Positions 1-10,873 of a DNA stretch of 64,000 nucleotides are shown piece by piece. The number at the start of each line of letters is the position of its first letter. Position 1 is the first letter of the stretch. Source of the stretch: Angiostrongylus vasorum (Eukaryota > Nematoda > Chromadorea > Rhabditida > Metastrongylidae); NCBI GenBank assembly GCA_018806985.1, contig JADANN010000440.1, positions 310,001-374,000 of the forward strand. Reading direction: 5' to 3'. The notes under the pieces are model-generated. The model made no database searches and was not told where the DNA came from. It saw nothing but the letters and a program-made list of their open reading frames with translations. A program made the position numbers and the translations under genes.

Positions 1-100
1 GTTTTGCAAATATCTCAGCATCATTAAAGTTATATTTCGCAACGCATACCCTGCCGCTAAAAAGAGAAGGCAGTAAATAAGAAGTCAAAATTGTTAACAA
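1..100 (+). repeat. S1 SINE tail, cut by window edge
   Basis: This is the 3' part of the S1 family: the 'TTTTGCAAATATCTCAGCAT' block, a degenerate 'ATATTTCGCAA...ACCCTGCCG' stretch, and a tail close to 'GGCAGTAAATAA'. The head lies left of the window. The same tail closes the copies at 33060-33385 and 41140-41445. Confidence 0.75.
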
Positions 101-572
101 CAGCATTCTTAAATTTGTACCCGTTGTACACATCAATTACTTAGCAATCCCATGTTCGACCTCCTAAGTAAACAGGTAAAAACAATTAACACAGTCTAAA
201 CCAGTTCCACAAAAATCAGTTAAGGGTTCCGACTATTTCGTAAGGAAAAATGATGATAACAAGAACTAGATACTGATGTCCACAGACGTTATCACTATAA
301 GATAGTTCTCTTCTAGCGCCATTAGAGAAGATCGTAACAGATATCAAACACAACGACACTACTCTCTCTAGTACCGGAAACTATTTAAACCAGTTTTCAA
401 GCACCCCAATCAGAAAACGTAGGACATTCACGAAGTTAATCGATTTCACAAAATGAGTCGCTAGCGCAACGTTCGACGCTGGTTTTTCAGTAACTGAGGA
501 CAATCTCCCAATCATCAGAGTATTTTTTTCAGTTCGTAATTTCACAGATCAATAAAGCTTATGTGCTTAGCT

Positions 573-855
573 TTTCGTTTACTGCCAATCTTCTTTTTAG
601 GGCAGTATATTATGTGAAATACAACCAAACGATGCTGAAATACGAGTAAAACTCGGAACACCAGCCAGACGAGGTTTGAACCAGCGATCACCCCTTCCGG
701 GTGCTCATGTGTTATCCACTGCACCACCGAGATCTGCTCTGCTTTTCTCTCGGTCAGTTTTTTTTACCCTAATGGTGCTATCAGCAATCACCCGTCAACG
801 GGAATGGTCTGAGGAGAACAAACCGGTGTTGATCCTAATTAAGTTGAATCTAGTA
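573..855 (-). repeat. S1 SINE (tRNA-derived)
   Basis: On the minus strand this copy carries a tRNA-like head: an A-box-like 'GGTGGTGCAGTGGATAAC' and a B-box-like 'GGTTCAAACC' at normal spacing. These are followed by the S1 body and the tail with 'GGCAGTAAA'. A 17-base A run lies just to its right, near 944-960. It is a SINE and not a tRNA gene, because no cloverleaf 3' half is seen and the same body recurs elsewhere. Confidence 0.7.
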
Positions 856-1496
856 AAGGATATCTTGATCAATCGCTTTAGTCGTATATACGAGTACCTA
901 CAGCATTTTTCAATTTGAAACGCGTTTCGAATTAAAATTTTCAAAAAAAAAAAAAAAAAAGAAAACATAGTTTAAATTTCCAGGACTCCAAGTGTGAGAA
1001 CTGGATCACCGACAACTATAGAATCATTGAGGAACACCAATGTTCTAGTCATTCAACCTCAAAATGCCAGCCTTAATCACAAGGAAAAGAAACCGAAATC
1101 AAAGTCTCTGAGTTGTAGGAAAGAAGAATTCTGCTTTTTACTAATAAAGTTCGTTATGATCTGAGATATTTTGGTTCACATGCAAACGCGGCCATTATAC
1201 TTGCACCACATACATTTTACTCAATGCACATTGGCCTTTATACATTAATAGTCAGGCGAAGTAACTGATGGGCTGAATGTTTTTGATCAATAACTACAAT
1301 ACGCTATTCGACATAAAGATTGGGATTGCACTAATAACGTGTGAAACTGTTTCGAAAGAAATATCTCTGTAAAGAACATATTCCGTTGATGAAACAGAAA
1401 CTGAATCTGTCGTAGTGATAGCAACTGTTTCACGACTTACAACATACCGTTTTCATAAACAAAAAAGTGTATAAAAACAATATATATAGGTCAACA

Positions 1497-1640
1497 ACAC
1501 GGCTGAGAGAAAGGCAAAACGAAGGACTCGCATGGTGTGGTGGTGAACGCGTTAGCCCACGTAAAGGGTGACAGCGTGTTCGGCCCCCCACCGTAGATGC
1601 CAGCGGTCTGGCATTTTGCAAATATCTCATTTCCAAAACG
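1497..1640 (+). repeat. S1 SINE, partial
   Basis: This copy has the 'GAACGCGTTA' head region typical of S1 and the 'TTTTGCAAATATCTCA' block. The tail is lost. Confidence 0.65.
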
Positions 1641-2089
1641 CCGCTGCATCACTGTGGGTATTTAAGCAAATTTTACCACCAAGTTTGATTGCTTAAGTGG
1701 ATATTCCAGATTACATAAGTCAAGCTCAAAAAACGATAGGAAAGGAACACGGAGTAGTGACAAAAAAAACGTGATGTACTACAGGGAAGTTCCATAGATT
1801 TTTTAAAAGCAACACATTTAGAGGCTTCTTTTTTCGTGCTCCATTTAGACTCGATAGTTGAATTGTTTCTTTACTCTGATTAGTTACTTCGCTCTGGTTG
1901 GAATTATGTTCAATTCACAAGAAAAATGTTCGAAAACTTTCATACCGGCCATACATAACGATCTCCACTCGGATCCAAACGACGACTGCGAGCGTCGGCC
2001 TCGTAGAATCTACAAAACAAGAGTCGCAATTGAAATCCTTCAAAATAATGGATTCACTCTCATTAGAAACAGGATAAAAGATAAAATTC

Positions 2090-2352
2090 TCGGCGTTGAT
2101 CAATCCCCTGAGGGATGTGCCATGCATTCGACTTCATTAAGCATCGTTAGAGGTGATTGAATGTATATCTGCCTTTTACAATGATCGCAGTGGCCTACCG
2201 ATATATCGAGCCAGTGCTGCTATGCTTCCCAGACAAGTCTGATAACAGTTTGCCGACCCCGGAGGGACGGAGGACTTGGCAGACCCGGGTGCGGGATAGA
2301 TCCCACGCCTATTGTAGGGCGCCTTCGACCACTGCGCTACACACGCCCATTA
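2090..2352 (-). repeat. S2 SINE (tRNA-derived)
   Basis: On the minus strand the head has an A box close to 'TAGCGCAGTGGTCG' and a degenerate B-box-like 'GGGATCTATCCC'. The conserved body includes 'CAAACTG', 'AGACTTGTC', 'GCACTGGCTCGATA', 'GCATTCGA' mirrors and the end 'GATTGATCAACGCC'. It lies in the intron or flank downstream of the last visible acyltransferase exon. Confidence 0.75.
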
Positions 2353-2439
2353 ACTCAGTAGTACGAAACGGAGTCGCTTCTGGTATAAGTAAGATCCGTC
2401 CACCATACAGTAAAACGAAGAAACAGGAGCCAGTCTTAC

Positions 2440-5400
2440 TTCTTTAATTTTTTCTCCTTCTTGAACCATAGCTCCCTGAGCCATTCGGCGCACTTCTCGA
2501 CATCATTAGGAATGTCCTTGATGTCATATTTTTTCACGTCAAAATGAACATTCTGAAGATTTTGCAAGATCTTTTTCGAAAAAATTGCATGAACCATAGA
2601 GACAGAACCTAAGATGACATAAGAGTGCAAAAAAGAACTGTAAAACAACGATAGAAAGCACATTCGAGGTGTTTCAACGTCATAAACCCGTCTTGATTCA
2701 AAACAAAATTAACCTTAGGGAACGTTCCCTCTTTTATCAAACGGATCTCTGAATCCACAATCACATCTTCGTATGCTACGGTTACATCGTAAACATAGGA
2801 GATGTAGTTTGCTGAAAGGAAATGACATACATAGTAAATACAGGAGATACAATTTCCTGTAATGAAATAACAATGTTCAGATTAGAGCCACATCCTAAAG
2901 ACTTAGATAAAACATCGAATCAGGAAATAATATACACATGCCTTCTCTCATGACAGTTGAAAAGTGGTTAAAACCAGTAGTTCTGGGATGAAGCAGGTAG
3001 TTATAGCGAGGTAGACCATTTTGAAGAGCATACGAATCGCTTTGTGCAGCTGATCGGGCACTTCGATCTGTGCCTTCAGGAAAAAGTAGCAGCTAAGAAA
3101 TTCCCAATTAGAGCTTCTTACTGAATAAAAAGAGAAAGACTAAGGTAAATGGAATTACATAAAGAAACAAGGCATTTAGTATGAGCCGGAACTTTCTGAC
3201 TCCCAGTGGGAGACCTCGTATGCTGCATGAAGGCGTACAAATGTAAGTTAAGTGGCATCTCAACTTGCACAACAAACGAATAATACTATGACTTTTCTTT
3301 TTCTCGGAAACATCTTCCAGTTTAGAAACCCAATCCACGGTAGTAGCAAGGCTGCTTGGAATACACCCAAATAGCAAATAGAAGCCTAAACATGGACCAC
3401 GAGTGACCACACTTTCCTCTAGGCAAACATGTGGATTCAAGACGCTTCCTGTTTTTCGTACTTTTTTGTACATGATTGACTCTTATTCTCCATAAGTGAT
3501 CAAGCATATTGATGTATATCTTCCACGATGTTATGCTTGCATGCAGCCTATACCGTACAATTCAAATATGTCGATGTCCTAGAACCAGGTCACTCAAAAG
3601 TCCATAGCAAAAAGTGTGGCTTTTAAAAAATAAGCCTTACTTCCATTCCAAGAGTTTCACACAAACCACTTGCTATACCCACGATTTCGAAAAAGAATGA
3701 AATTACGAGGGAGCTCTTGAAGCCCCATCTACTACATTGTTGCTGCAACGTTTCTTCCTTGTGATGAACGATATGCAACAGAGAGTCCATCATCTTCTGG
3801 AACCACCTAAGGTGAAGAACTTTTTTACCGTTCGGAAACTCAACAAGGAGTAAGCCTAAGCAACGACAGGGCGGAGGAACACAGCAAGTTACACCTCGCA
3901 GCTTGTTCGCTAAAATTAGTAATTGGAGAAAGAGCCTCATTTCAAACATGCGACATTCCTAGTGTCCCAAAAGTAAACCAATCCTTCTGTGTAACTCTGG
4001 CGCAAAACGGAAGCCAGTATAGATTTTGCTAGTGTCTGCAGGAGCATCTTGTTAATGAATTACAAGGTACAGGACATATTACCTGCCTACAGACAGTGCA
4101 CCGATCCAACTAGTTCTTCTGTTAGCTTCGTAATCTTGAACACATCGAGGAGAGCCTTTGAATTTACACGTGAGTTCGGACAGCTACGTTAGGAGTCCTA
4201 CTTACGAATGTCACTGAATGTTTGTCAGACTAATCAGACTAAACCTTCTTGGGAATCTTGAAATGTCTACAGCATCCGCACACTTTTACCATATCTATCA
4301 ACGTTCACTGATCACAGGGAGCGTTTTCCGCACAAGTATTAAACCAAAGTACCAATCCCCGATGGACAATGTATTCCGATTGGCCAGTGCTATGCATCAC
4401 AGTACAGTACTTCCAAGAAACTGCATAGTTACGACACAAAATCCGGAATAGAAAAAAGACATAGCGGGTCAATTTTTAGCCAGATATTTCTATGGATAGC
4501 AATTAAAGCATAAAACATTGAAAAGCAACATCTAAACATAATAGCCCGGTTAGAACGAAAACTGAAACAAACAAGTGAGGAACATAAAAGATGGTGATGG
4601 TAACAAACTTGGTAAGTATTTCCAGAATCCTTATAATATCGTATCGATGAAGTTATTGTTTCTTTGTCGATGTCAAAATTTCTTTCAAGGAATATAAAGG
4701 ATCCGCATCCCATGGCCCAACCTGCACCGAAAATACGCTTTAGATCAGCCTGAAAAGTGATGGAGCAGCTGTGATAAATGACATTCCAGTATATTTTTTT
4801 CCAGTTTTTTTAAAATTAAGACTAGTGTGATACAACCAAAACGACGCTGAGTTATTTGCAAAACTCCGACCGAAGGTGTGTGCAGTGGGGAACGAACGCG
4901 CTACTACTCTTTTCGGTGCTAATGGGTTCATCATGACACAACACGGCTCCTTCTGTTTCGCCTGTCCCTCGGCTAGTTTTCTATTGATCAGTGCCATTAG
5001 CAAAAAACCCGTTAACGGGATTGACCTGGGGAGGCCAAATCGGCAATGAACTCAGTTAAGCGGAGGCTGTAGCTGAAATCACAATGTTAACTCTTTGATT
5101 TACTACCCATTACAATTTTCACGTTAGGGTATTACGAGAAAACAACCACAATGATGCTGAAATATTTGCAAAACTCGGGACTGCACGTGTATGCGGTGGT
5201 GCTCGAACTACTACCCCTGCCCGGGGTTAACGCGTTCACAACCACACCATGCGGGTCCTTCGTTTCGCCTTTCTTTCTAGATTAAGGCAGCTATTTCGAG
5301 GACTAAGGTAACTGAAGAATCGGATTTTGTTCGGCAGGACATGATGGTCTTTACGAACGTACTGTTTAGGTTTCCATCTACTGCGATTGCACTGGAAAGC

Positions 5401-8400
5401 TTAAAGACTTCAGTTTCGTCATCAGCGCTTGAGAATTCTAGCTTTAACCGTATTCGAAGTTAAGGAAGCAGCTTACTTAAGAAAAACATACATATAAAAC
5501 GATTGAGCAAAGACTCTCGTATAGACCTCGTGAAGCCTTTAACTTCCCAAATACTCTATTCTAACGATCGAGAAATCACGGTCAGATATCGGAAAACTGG
5601 TACTGATAGTAATGTGTTAATCGCTTTTAAATAGAAATTTGCTCAAATGTAAAGAAAAAAAGAACGGAATTTTTTCTCATTACGACGGCGAAAAACTGTA
5701 GAACTTACCTTTAAAGAGATCTTCTCAGTGGTCAGAAGAAGAGGATCCATTTTATACAAAGCACTCCACAGGAACATCCAATCTAATCTAAAAATGACTA
5801 ACCTCAACTGGTTCTGTAGACAAAGTTGGAGAAAATTCAACTTGAAATAGATAACACAAAGCGGTGGGGCTTATTTGAAAGAGAAGAGTTGATTTCGCCC
5901 CAAGAATAGTGAGTTAGTGTGAGCCATAAAGTACTTACACAGCTTTTCAAATTTTCTCAACCTACTTTAGATATTCTATCCTCACAACGGTTTACCCCCC
6001 TCATCGTGGCTGGGAGGTGTTCTTGGGTGTCGGGCCGCGATGTTCAACGGGGGATCTATCCCCACAGCACGGCCTCCCAAGCTGAGAGAGACTCCAGCGT
6101 TTCCATTGGGATGCCCAGCTAAGAGTAAACCAGTACCAGGATCCACCACCGTCCTGATAGCAAAGTAGTCGCATGGTGGTAAATCTCGCTCTGATCCACA
6201 AGGGCAGCGACTGCCTGTGGTGGTGACCACCTGTGGCAGACTTTGGCCCGGTTAACCTCGGGACTCCAGAGAACCACAGTGGCTAAACCAGCAAAACTCC
6301 GAAAAAATGGGAATTATCCTGGGGCCTACACAACCAGTGAAGACGGGCAATTCAAGTGTCAAGTGTCAAACACAGACAAAAAGCCGAGCATGGACCTGTT
6401 TCTAGACGTAGCTTAGCTAAAGTGAAAAACTTCCTATGCCTGCATCCTAATATTTTAGATTTACAAAAACTGTTAAACTTGAAAGAACCCGAAAAACCCA
6501 TTTTTAGACAGTTCAATAGAGATGACTTCTACCATTTAGCTATCACTTTCCAAATCACACTGCACTTACCTCGTTCTATGATTCATTATGATCAAAGCTG
6601 GCTTATCACGTAAAATCAGGTCACCGGTAACATGAAATTTCGTGTTGAAGACACATTCCACCAAACACTGCAAACATAATTATCAACACTTTCACGTAAT
6701 ACTTCATGGGTATACCAAGGAAGAAATCCTACTAAAAACTAGAGAAAAAAAGCTGAGGCACTACAGATACCTCAATCCAAATATCGAAAGTTGAAATAGA
6801 CAGACACTTACAGTCAATGAGAAAGTAGAGTGGAATTGCATAAATTCAATGGTTTTTTCATTTACTTGGATACTTGGGCGGCTCGTCCCCACCAGTTGTG
6901 CGGGCACCAGCGTAATGTCCATTTTTCGGAGTTTTGCTAGTTTAGCCATTGTGGTTCGCTTGAATCCTGATGTCAGCCAGGCCAAAGTCCGTACCAGGTC
7001 GTCACCACCACAGGCGGTCGCAGCCTTGTGGATCAGAGGGAGATTTGCCACCATGCGACTAGTTTGATACCAGGGTGGTGGTGGATCCTAGTATTAGTTT
7101 ACTCTTATCCGGGCTTCGTTATAGAAGTACTGGATTCCTTCTCATCCTGAGAGACCCTGCCGGGGGATGAAATCCCCGCTGTACATCGCAGCCCGACACC
7201 CAGGAACACCTCTCAGCCACGATGAGGCGGTAAACCGTTGTGAGTTTTTTCATTTGAGAGTTATCTATTCTGTATATTAACTGAACCCCCTTTGTTACGC
7301 TTGTATGCACTTGGATCTATCATCTACTGCTCAAGTATTTCAAAAAAGCGACCTTCCTTTAACCATGACATGAGCAATCAACAGGTATTTTTCGCATTGG
7401 TAAGCTAACAGGAGAGTGGCAAGACAGATAACGTGCAGCTGACGTTCCGGCAGTTCCACTTTTCTATCAACGTCGTGTTAATTTATTAGCGTTAAAATAC
7501 ATGTTGATCAGTCATGTCGAAGTCGCAGAAACTCGGGGTTTTGAAACATTGCAACATTGCTACACTCTGTGCTAGCTGGTAATGACACGGATTGCTGCAT
7601 GATGGATCTTCCGGAGAGGAACAAGCAATTGTCAACGGACAATCAGTATGAACAACCGCCCTGTATAAAGGAATATCGTCGAGTGAGGTTACCCACTCGG
7701 GCGATGCTGCACTGGCTTCGACTCGATGCCATCATGAACATATACATTGGAAGAAACAACTATGGTCAATCGACTCAGATCAATCCGGCTCTGAAGAGGG
7801 CGAGGGCGCCGAAACAACAGCCGAATAAAGCTTTATTCAGCAACCTCGTGTTAGCCTATTAACGACAGAACACATGCTTTTCAGGTGTTTTGCTTTTTTT
7901 CTGAGGTCTATCAAAGGAAAATTCCACTTCATCTTGACGCGCTGACAGTGAGTATAAACCTATTTCAATTTGAAAGAAAAAGGAGGATCTTACAATAACC
8001 TTAAAGAAGCATTGCTTAAGTAGTTTTAGGAATTCTCTTAAATGCTAATACTCGTTCCCATACAGAACAATAAAAACTAATGACATATAAAAAATAAAAA
8101 ATGGATAAAACTCCCTGCTAAGATCAATCCTTGAAGGATGCGCCATTCACTTTGATTTCACCAAGCATCGTTAGAGACGTTTTAATGCATACCTGGCCTT
8201 TACAATGACTCGCGGTGGCTTGCTGATGTACCGAGCCAGTGCTGCTATCCTCTCTAGCTAACACGGTACCAGTTTGCCTACTCCCGAGGGATGGAAAGCT
8301 TGGTGAGCTTTAGCCGCGGGGATTAATCCCATGTGTATTGCAAGGCGCCTCCGACCACTGCGCTACACGCGCCCACTCTTTTCAGAAGACTTAATAAAGA

Positions 8401-8648
8401 AACATTTTGTTTAATAAACCACTACTCGGAATATCTAAAGACCTTCAGGAGCTTTATCTGATTATAAAGAAAGGACATACCGCTGGAAAGGTTAGCCAAA
8501 ATCCAACAAGTCGATCTGCACATTTCCTCCAGAACTTCGATCCATAATAGGCGAGTGGTAGAAGGGGAAACAGAAGAAAAATGGAGCCCAGAAATGAGGT
8601 TAGGAATATTAGGAGCGCAAATATCACACCATTTGACCTTCCAAACAT
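2440..8648 (-). CDS. Lysocardiolipin acyltransferase-like (LCLAT1/AGPAT family), 3' end not seen
   Basis: This gene encodes a membrane-bound acyl-CoA:lysophospholipid acyltransferase that remodels phospholipids at the ER or ER-mitochondria contacts. Exons, in transcript order on the minus strand, are 8648-8481, 6667-6570, 5787-5709, 4749-4609, 3092-2942, 2811-2714 and 2552-2440. Every junction keeps phase (0,2,0,0,1,0,2), giving about 282 residues from ATG at 8648. Exon 1 encodes a hydrophobic N-terminus (residues about 8-36) like the first membrane segment of LCLAT1. The acyltransferase block I NHRTRLD sits at residues 85-91, followed by WMFLW. Block III FPEGTD is at 166-171, and HPRTTGF follows. 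The family usually has about 370-415 residues with C-terminal membrane segments, so terminal exons are missing and probably lie left of position 1. Intron 5 appears to use a GC donor. Repeats S1, S2 and S3 fill the introns. The family assignment is strong; the exact paralog (nematode acl-8/9/10 group) is inferred. Confidence 0.88.
4822..5070 (-). repeat. S1 SINE
   Basis: On the plus strand the reversed S1 order is seen: 'GCTGAGTTATTTGCAAAACTCC', the 'GGGGAACGAACGCGCTA' B-box area, then 'GCCAAATCGGCAATGAAC' from the 5' end of the element. It lies in intron 3 of the acyltransferase gene, between exons 4749-4609 and 5787-5709. Confidence 0.7.
5094..5285 (-). repeat. S1 SINE, second tandem copy
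   Basis: A second S1 copy in the same orientation directly follows the one at 4822-5070. It has 'ACAACCACAATGATGCTGA', 'TTTGCAAAACTC' and 'GTTAACGCGTTCACAACC'. It is shorter at its 5' end. Confidence 0.65.
5985..6440 (+). repeat. S3 interspersed repeat, long form
   Basis: One of eight copies of a roughly 370-bp repeat that opens with 'GGTTTACC..CTCATCGTGGCTG' and closes near 'GGCAATTCAAGTGTC'. This copy and 61250-61700 share a further stretch of about 85 bp ('GACCTGTTTCTAGACGTAGC'), so they form a subfamily. No reverse transcriptase, terminal inverted repeat or clear pol III box was seen. Confidence 0.75.
6858..7245 (-). repeat. S3 interspersed repeat
   Basis: Reverse-oriented copy of the S3 family. 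It begins on the plus strand with 'TACTTGGGCGGCTCGTCC' and ends with 'GATGAGGCGGTAAACCGTTG'. It lies about 500 bp from the opposite-strand S3 copy at 5985. Confidence 0.75.
7246..8117. other. Intronic stretch with nothing recognised
   Basis: This stretch lies inside intron 1 of the acyltransferase gene. An open frame of 101 codons on the plus strand (7557-7862) has no family resemblance and no splice context, so it is not called. Confidence 0.4.
8118..8382 (-). repeat. S2 SINE (tRNA-derived)
   Basis: Near full-length S2 copy. The minus-strand head reads 'GTGTAGCGCAGTGGTCGGAG', a good pol III A box, and the body ends in the 'TTGATCTTAGC' equivalent of the S2 3' end. Confidence 0.75.
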
Positions 8649-8649
8649 T

Positions 8650-9387
8650 ACATTGGTAAGAGTGGCCGCGTGGAGTTAGATACGACTAAACCTGGAATAA
8701 CAAACATTACACATATCCCGATCTAAAATCAAAAGTGCCTCCTGAAGGTGGTTTACGCAAAAGGAAAAGCATCAGAAGTGGATGGTAGAGCATGTACTTG
8801 ACACTGAACAGAAAGTAGGACGAAGAACTTAAGAACTAGATACTGGAGTAAATGCGAACAAAAGGATTCAATATGTGCAAATACAATGGATTATGAAAAG
8901 GACTTTGCTAGAAAACTCTAGAATTGTCGAAAGAAAAAAGGAGAAAAGATGAGAACTATGGCAATGATGATCACCACAGAACAAAGAAACAACCTTCCCC
9001 TTGACTTTTTAAACTAGCCCTTGCGACATTGTTGCGACATGCTAGTGATAACGGTTCGACCTGGTTTTTCGTCTAGCGATTTCTTTAAACTAACTCTTTC
9101 ACTTTTCACTAGATCCTCTAGCCAACACTATAGGTGTACCGTTCCATTTTAACTCTTACCTCACCATCATTCTTCCCAGCCTCATTCTACATCTCCCTTT
9201 TCTTCACTCGGCAACGTTCGTACTGACTGATAATCTCTTGCTTATCTTTCTCGCTATGGTTTTCCAACCGCTTTGAAATTCAAACTCAAATTCCCTCCAA
9301 TTCCTTCTTCGGTTTCTTTTTCAAATGGACCTTCCTTCTCAAAAGAAAGTCAAACATTGTTGAACATGCCTAGAACTCATACTTAGA
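8650..9387. other. Flank 5' of the acyltransferase gene
   Basis: This is the upstream side of the acyltransferase start codon. No exon, TATA-like element or trans-splice acceptor can be asserted with confidence. Confidence 0.3.
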
Positions 9388-9757
9388 TACTTGAATGGCC
9401 CGTCCTCTCTGGTGGTGCACGCCCCCTGCATAGCTCCCACTTTTCGGAGTTTTTGCTGGCTTAGCTATTGTGGTTCCATGGAGTCTCGAGATTCGCCAGT
9501 GGAAAGTCTGCCTCAGGTCTTCATGACGTGAGGCAGTCGCAGCCTTTGTGGATCAGAGGGGGGATTTACCACCATGCGACTTAGGTACCAAGACGGTGGT
9601 GGATCCTGGTATTGGTTTACTCTTAGCTAGGCTTCATGATGGAAACGCCGGACTTCTTAGCTTGGGAGACCATGCCAGAGGATGAATCTCCCTGCTGTAT
9701 ATCACAGCCCGACACCTAGAAACACCCAGCCACAATGAGGTTGTAAACCGTTGGGAA
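9388..9757 (-). repeat. S3 interspersed repeat
   Basis: Reverse copy of S3 with 'GAATGGCCCGTCCTC', 'CTGGCTTAGCTATTGTGGTT', 'GGGATTTACCACCATGCGAC' and 'AGCCACAATGAGGTTGTAAAC'. Confidence 0.7.
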
Positions 9758-10000
9758 GCATAGGCTTTAACAGATTACGTAACTAGTACCTTCAGTATAT
9801 CTTGCAGAGAACGAGCTAAAATCAGTTTGAATAGATAGTGGTTCTATCTGTTAATCATCCAGTACTTTCCTTACGACAAGCACTTTTTGCTTTTTCTGCA
9901 AGGATGTCAGACCGAGTAACAACACCTTCACAACAGAAGAAAAGCTCAGAACATACTTTTTACCCAGTCGTTTCACCAAAAACGAGCTAAGCAATAATGT

Positions 10001-10200
10001 GAAATACAACCACAATGACGCTGAGATATTTGCAAAACTCCGGATTGCAGGTATCTGGGAAGGCTAGTAACGTGTTCGATCCCCATCGCAGACACTTGCG
10101 GTGCGGAGTTCTGCAAATATCTCAGCATCGTTTTGGTTGTATTTCACGTAATACCGCGCCGGTAAAAGTTTTAGTAGGCAGCAAATAAAAAAGTCAACAT
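10001..10200. repeat. Fold-back S1 element
   Basis: An arm starting 'GTGAAATACAACCACAATGA' is matched by an inverted arm ending '...TTTTGGTTGTATTTCAC', with 'GAGATATTTGCAAAACTCCG' facing 'CGGAGTTCTGCAAATATCTC'. Between them lies a shortened S1 head with 'GTTCGATCCCC' (B-box-like). The S1 tail follows on the right. Confidence 0.7.
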
Positions 10201-10873
10201 TGTAAACAATCGTGGTCCCTTAGTGAAAAAACTTTATGGACCACGACCACCTCGTATATTTTAGGAGAACTCACCGGCTTACGAGGCACTCAGTGCCACC
10301 AAGAGGAAAAGGAATTTCTCAAGAAAAAAGGAATACTTTTACCACTAAATGCAGAGTCCGGAAAATTCCAAGGTGAGATAACTTGTAACGTGTTGTGTTA
10401 CTTCACGACAGTCAAACAATTCTGGCGTAGGGGCTTAGACCATACCTTATTGTGACAATTGAGTCTTTACAGGTTGTCTAACTTGTTGAGGACCGAGCTA
10501 AATTAAATAAGAAGCTTAAACTCAATGGGAAATCTTATTAATACCTTCCATAGATCGAAGTTGAGTGAACCGTTCGAGAGTTCTAGGTCTACTGTAGTAT
10601 TGGTAATCTGCATCACACACATTGCATAGTAAGATGTCTTTTTTCTCACTCACAGGTTATTCATGATAAAAGGCTTTATAAATACCTTATATCTTGGTGT
10701 TTTGCGTCGTAAAAACCTTACAAAGTGTTTTCTCTGTCGACTAGAGAGGTGAAATTTTCTAAGTTTGTTTTAGGGTTTTTAAATATTTGAGTTCTTATAG
10801 TTCTTAAATGTCTTTAGTGTAATAAGAGACAGTCATTTCTATTTTAAAGGGTCTTACGTATAGGCTAATCGGC

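Noticed and set aside
661..735. tRNA gene on the minus strand
   Set aside because: A and B boxes are present, but it is the head of an S1 SINE: the body and tail recur at many loci and the acceptor stem does not close.
7557..7862. 101-codon frame on the plus strand
   Set aside because: It lies within an intron of the opposite-strand acyltransferase gene and has no recognisable feature.
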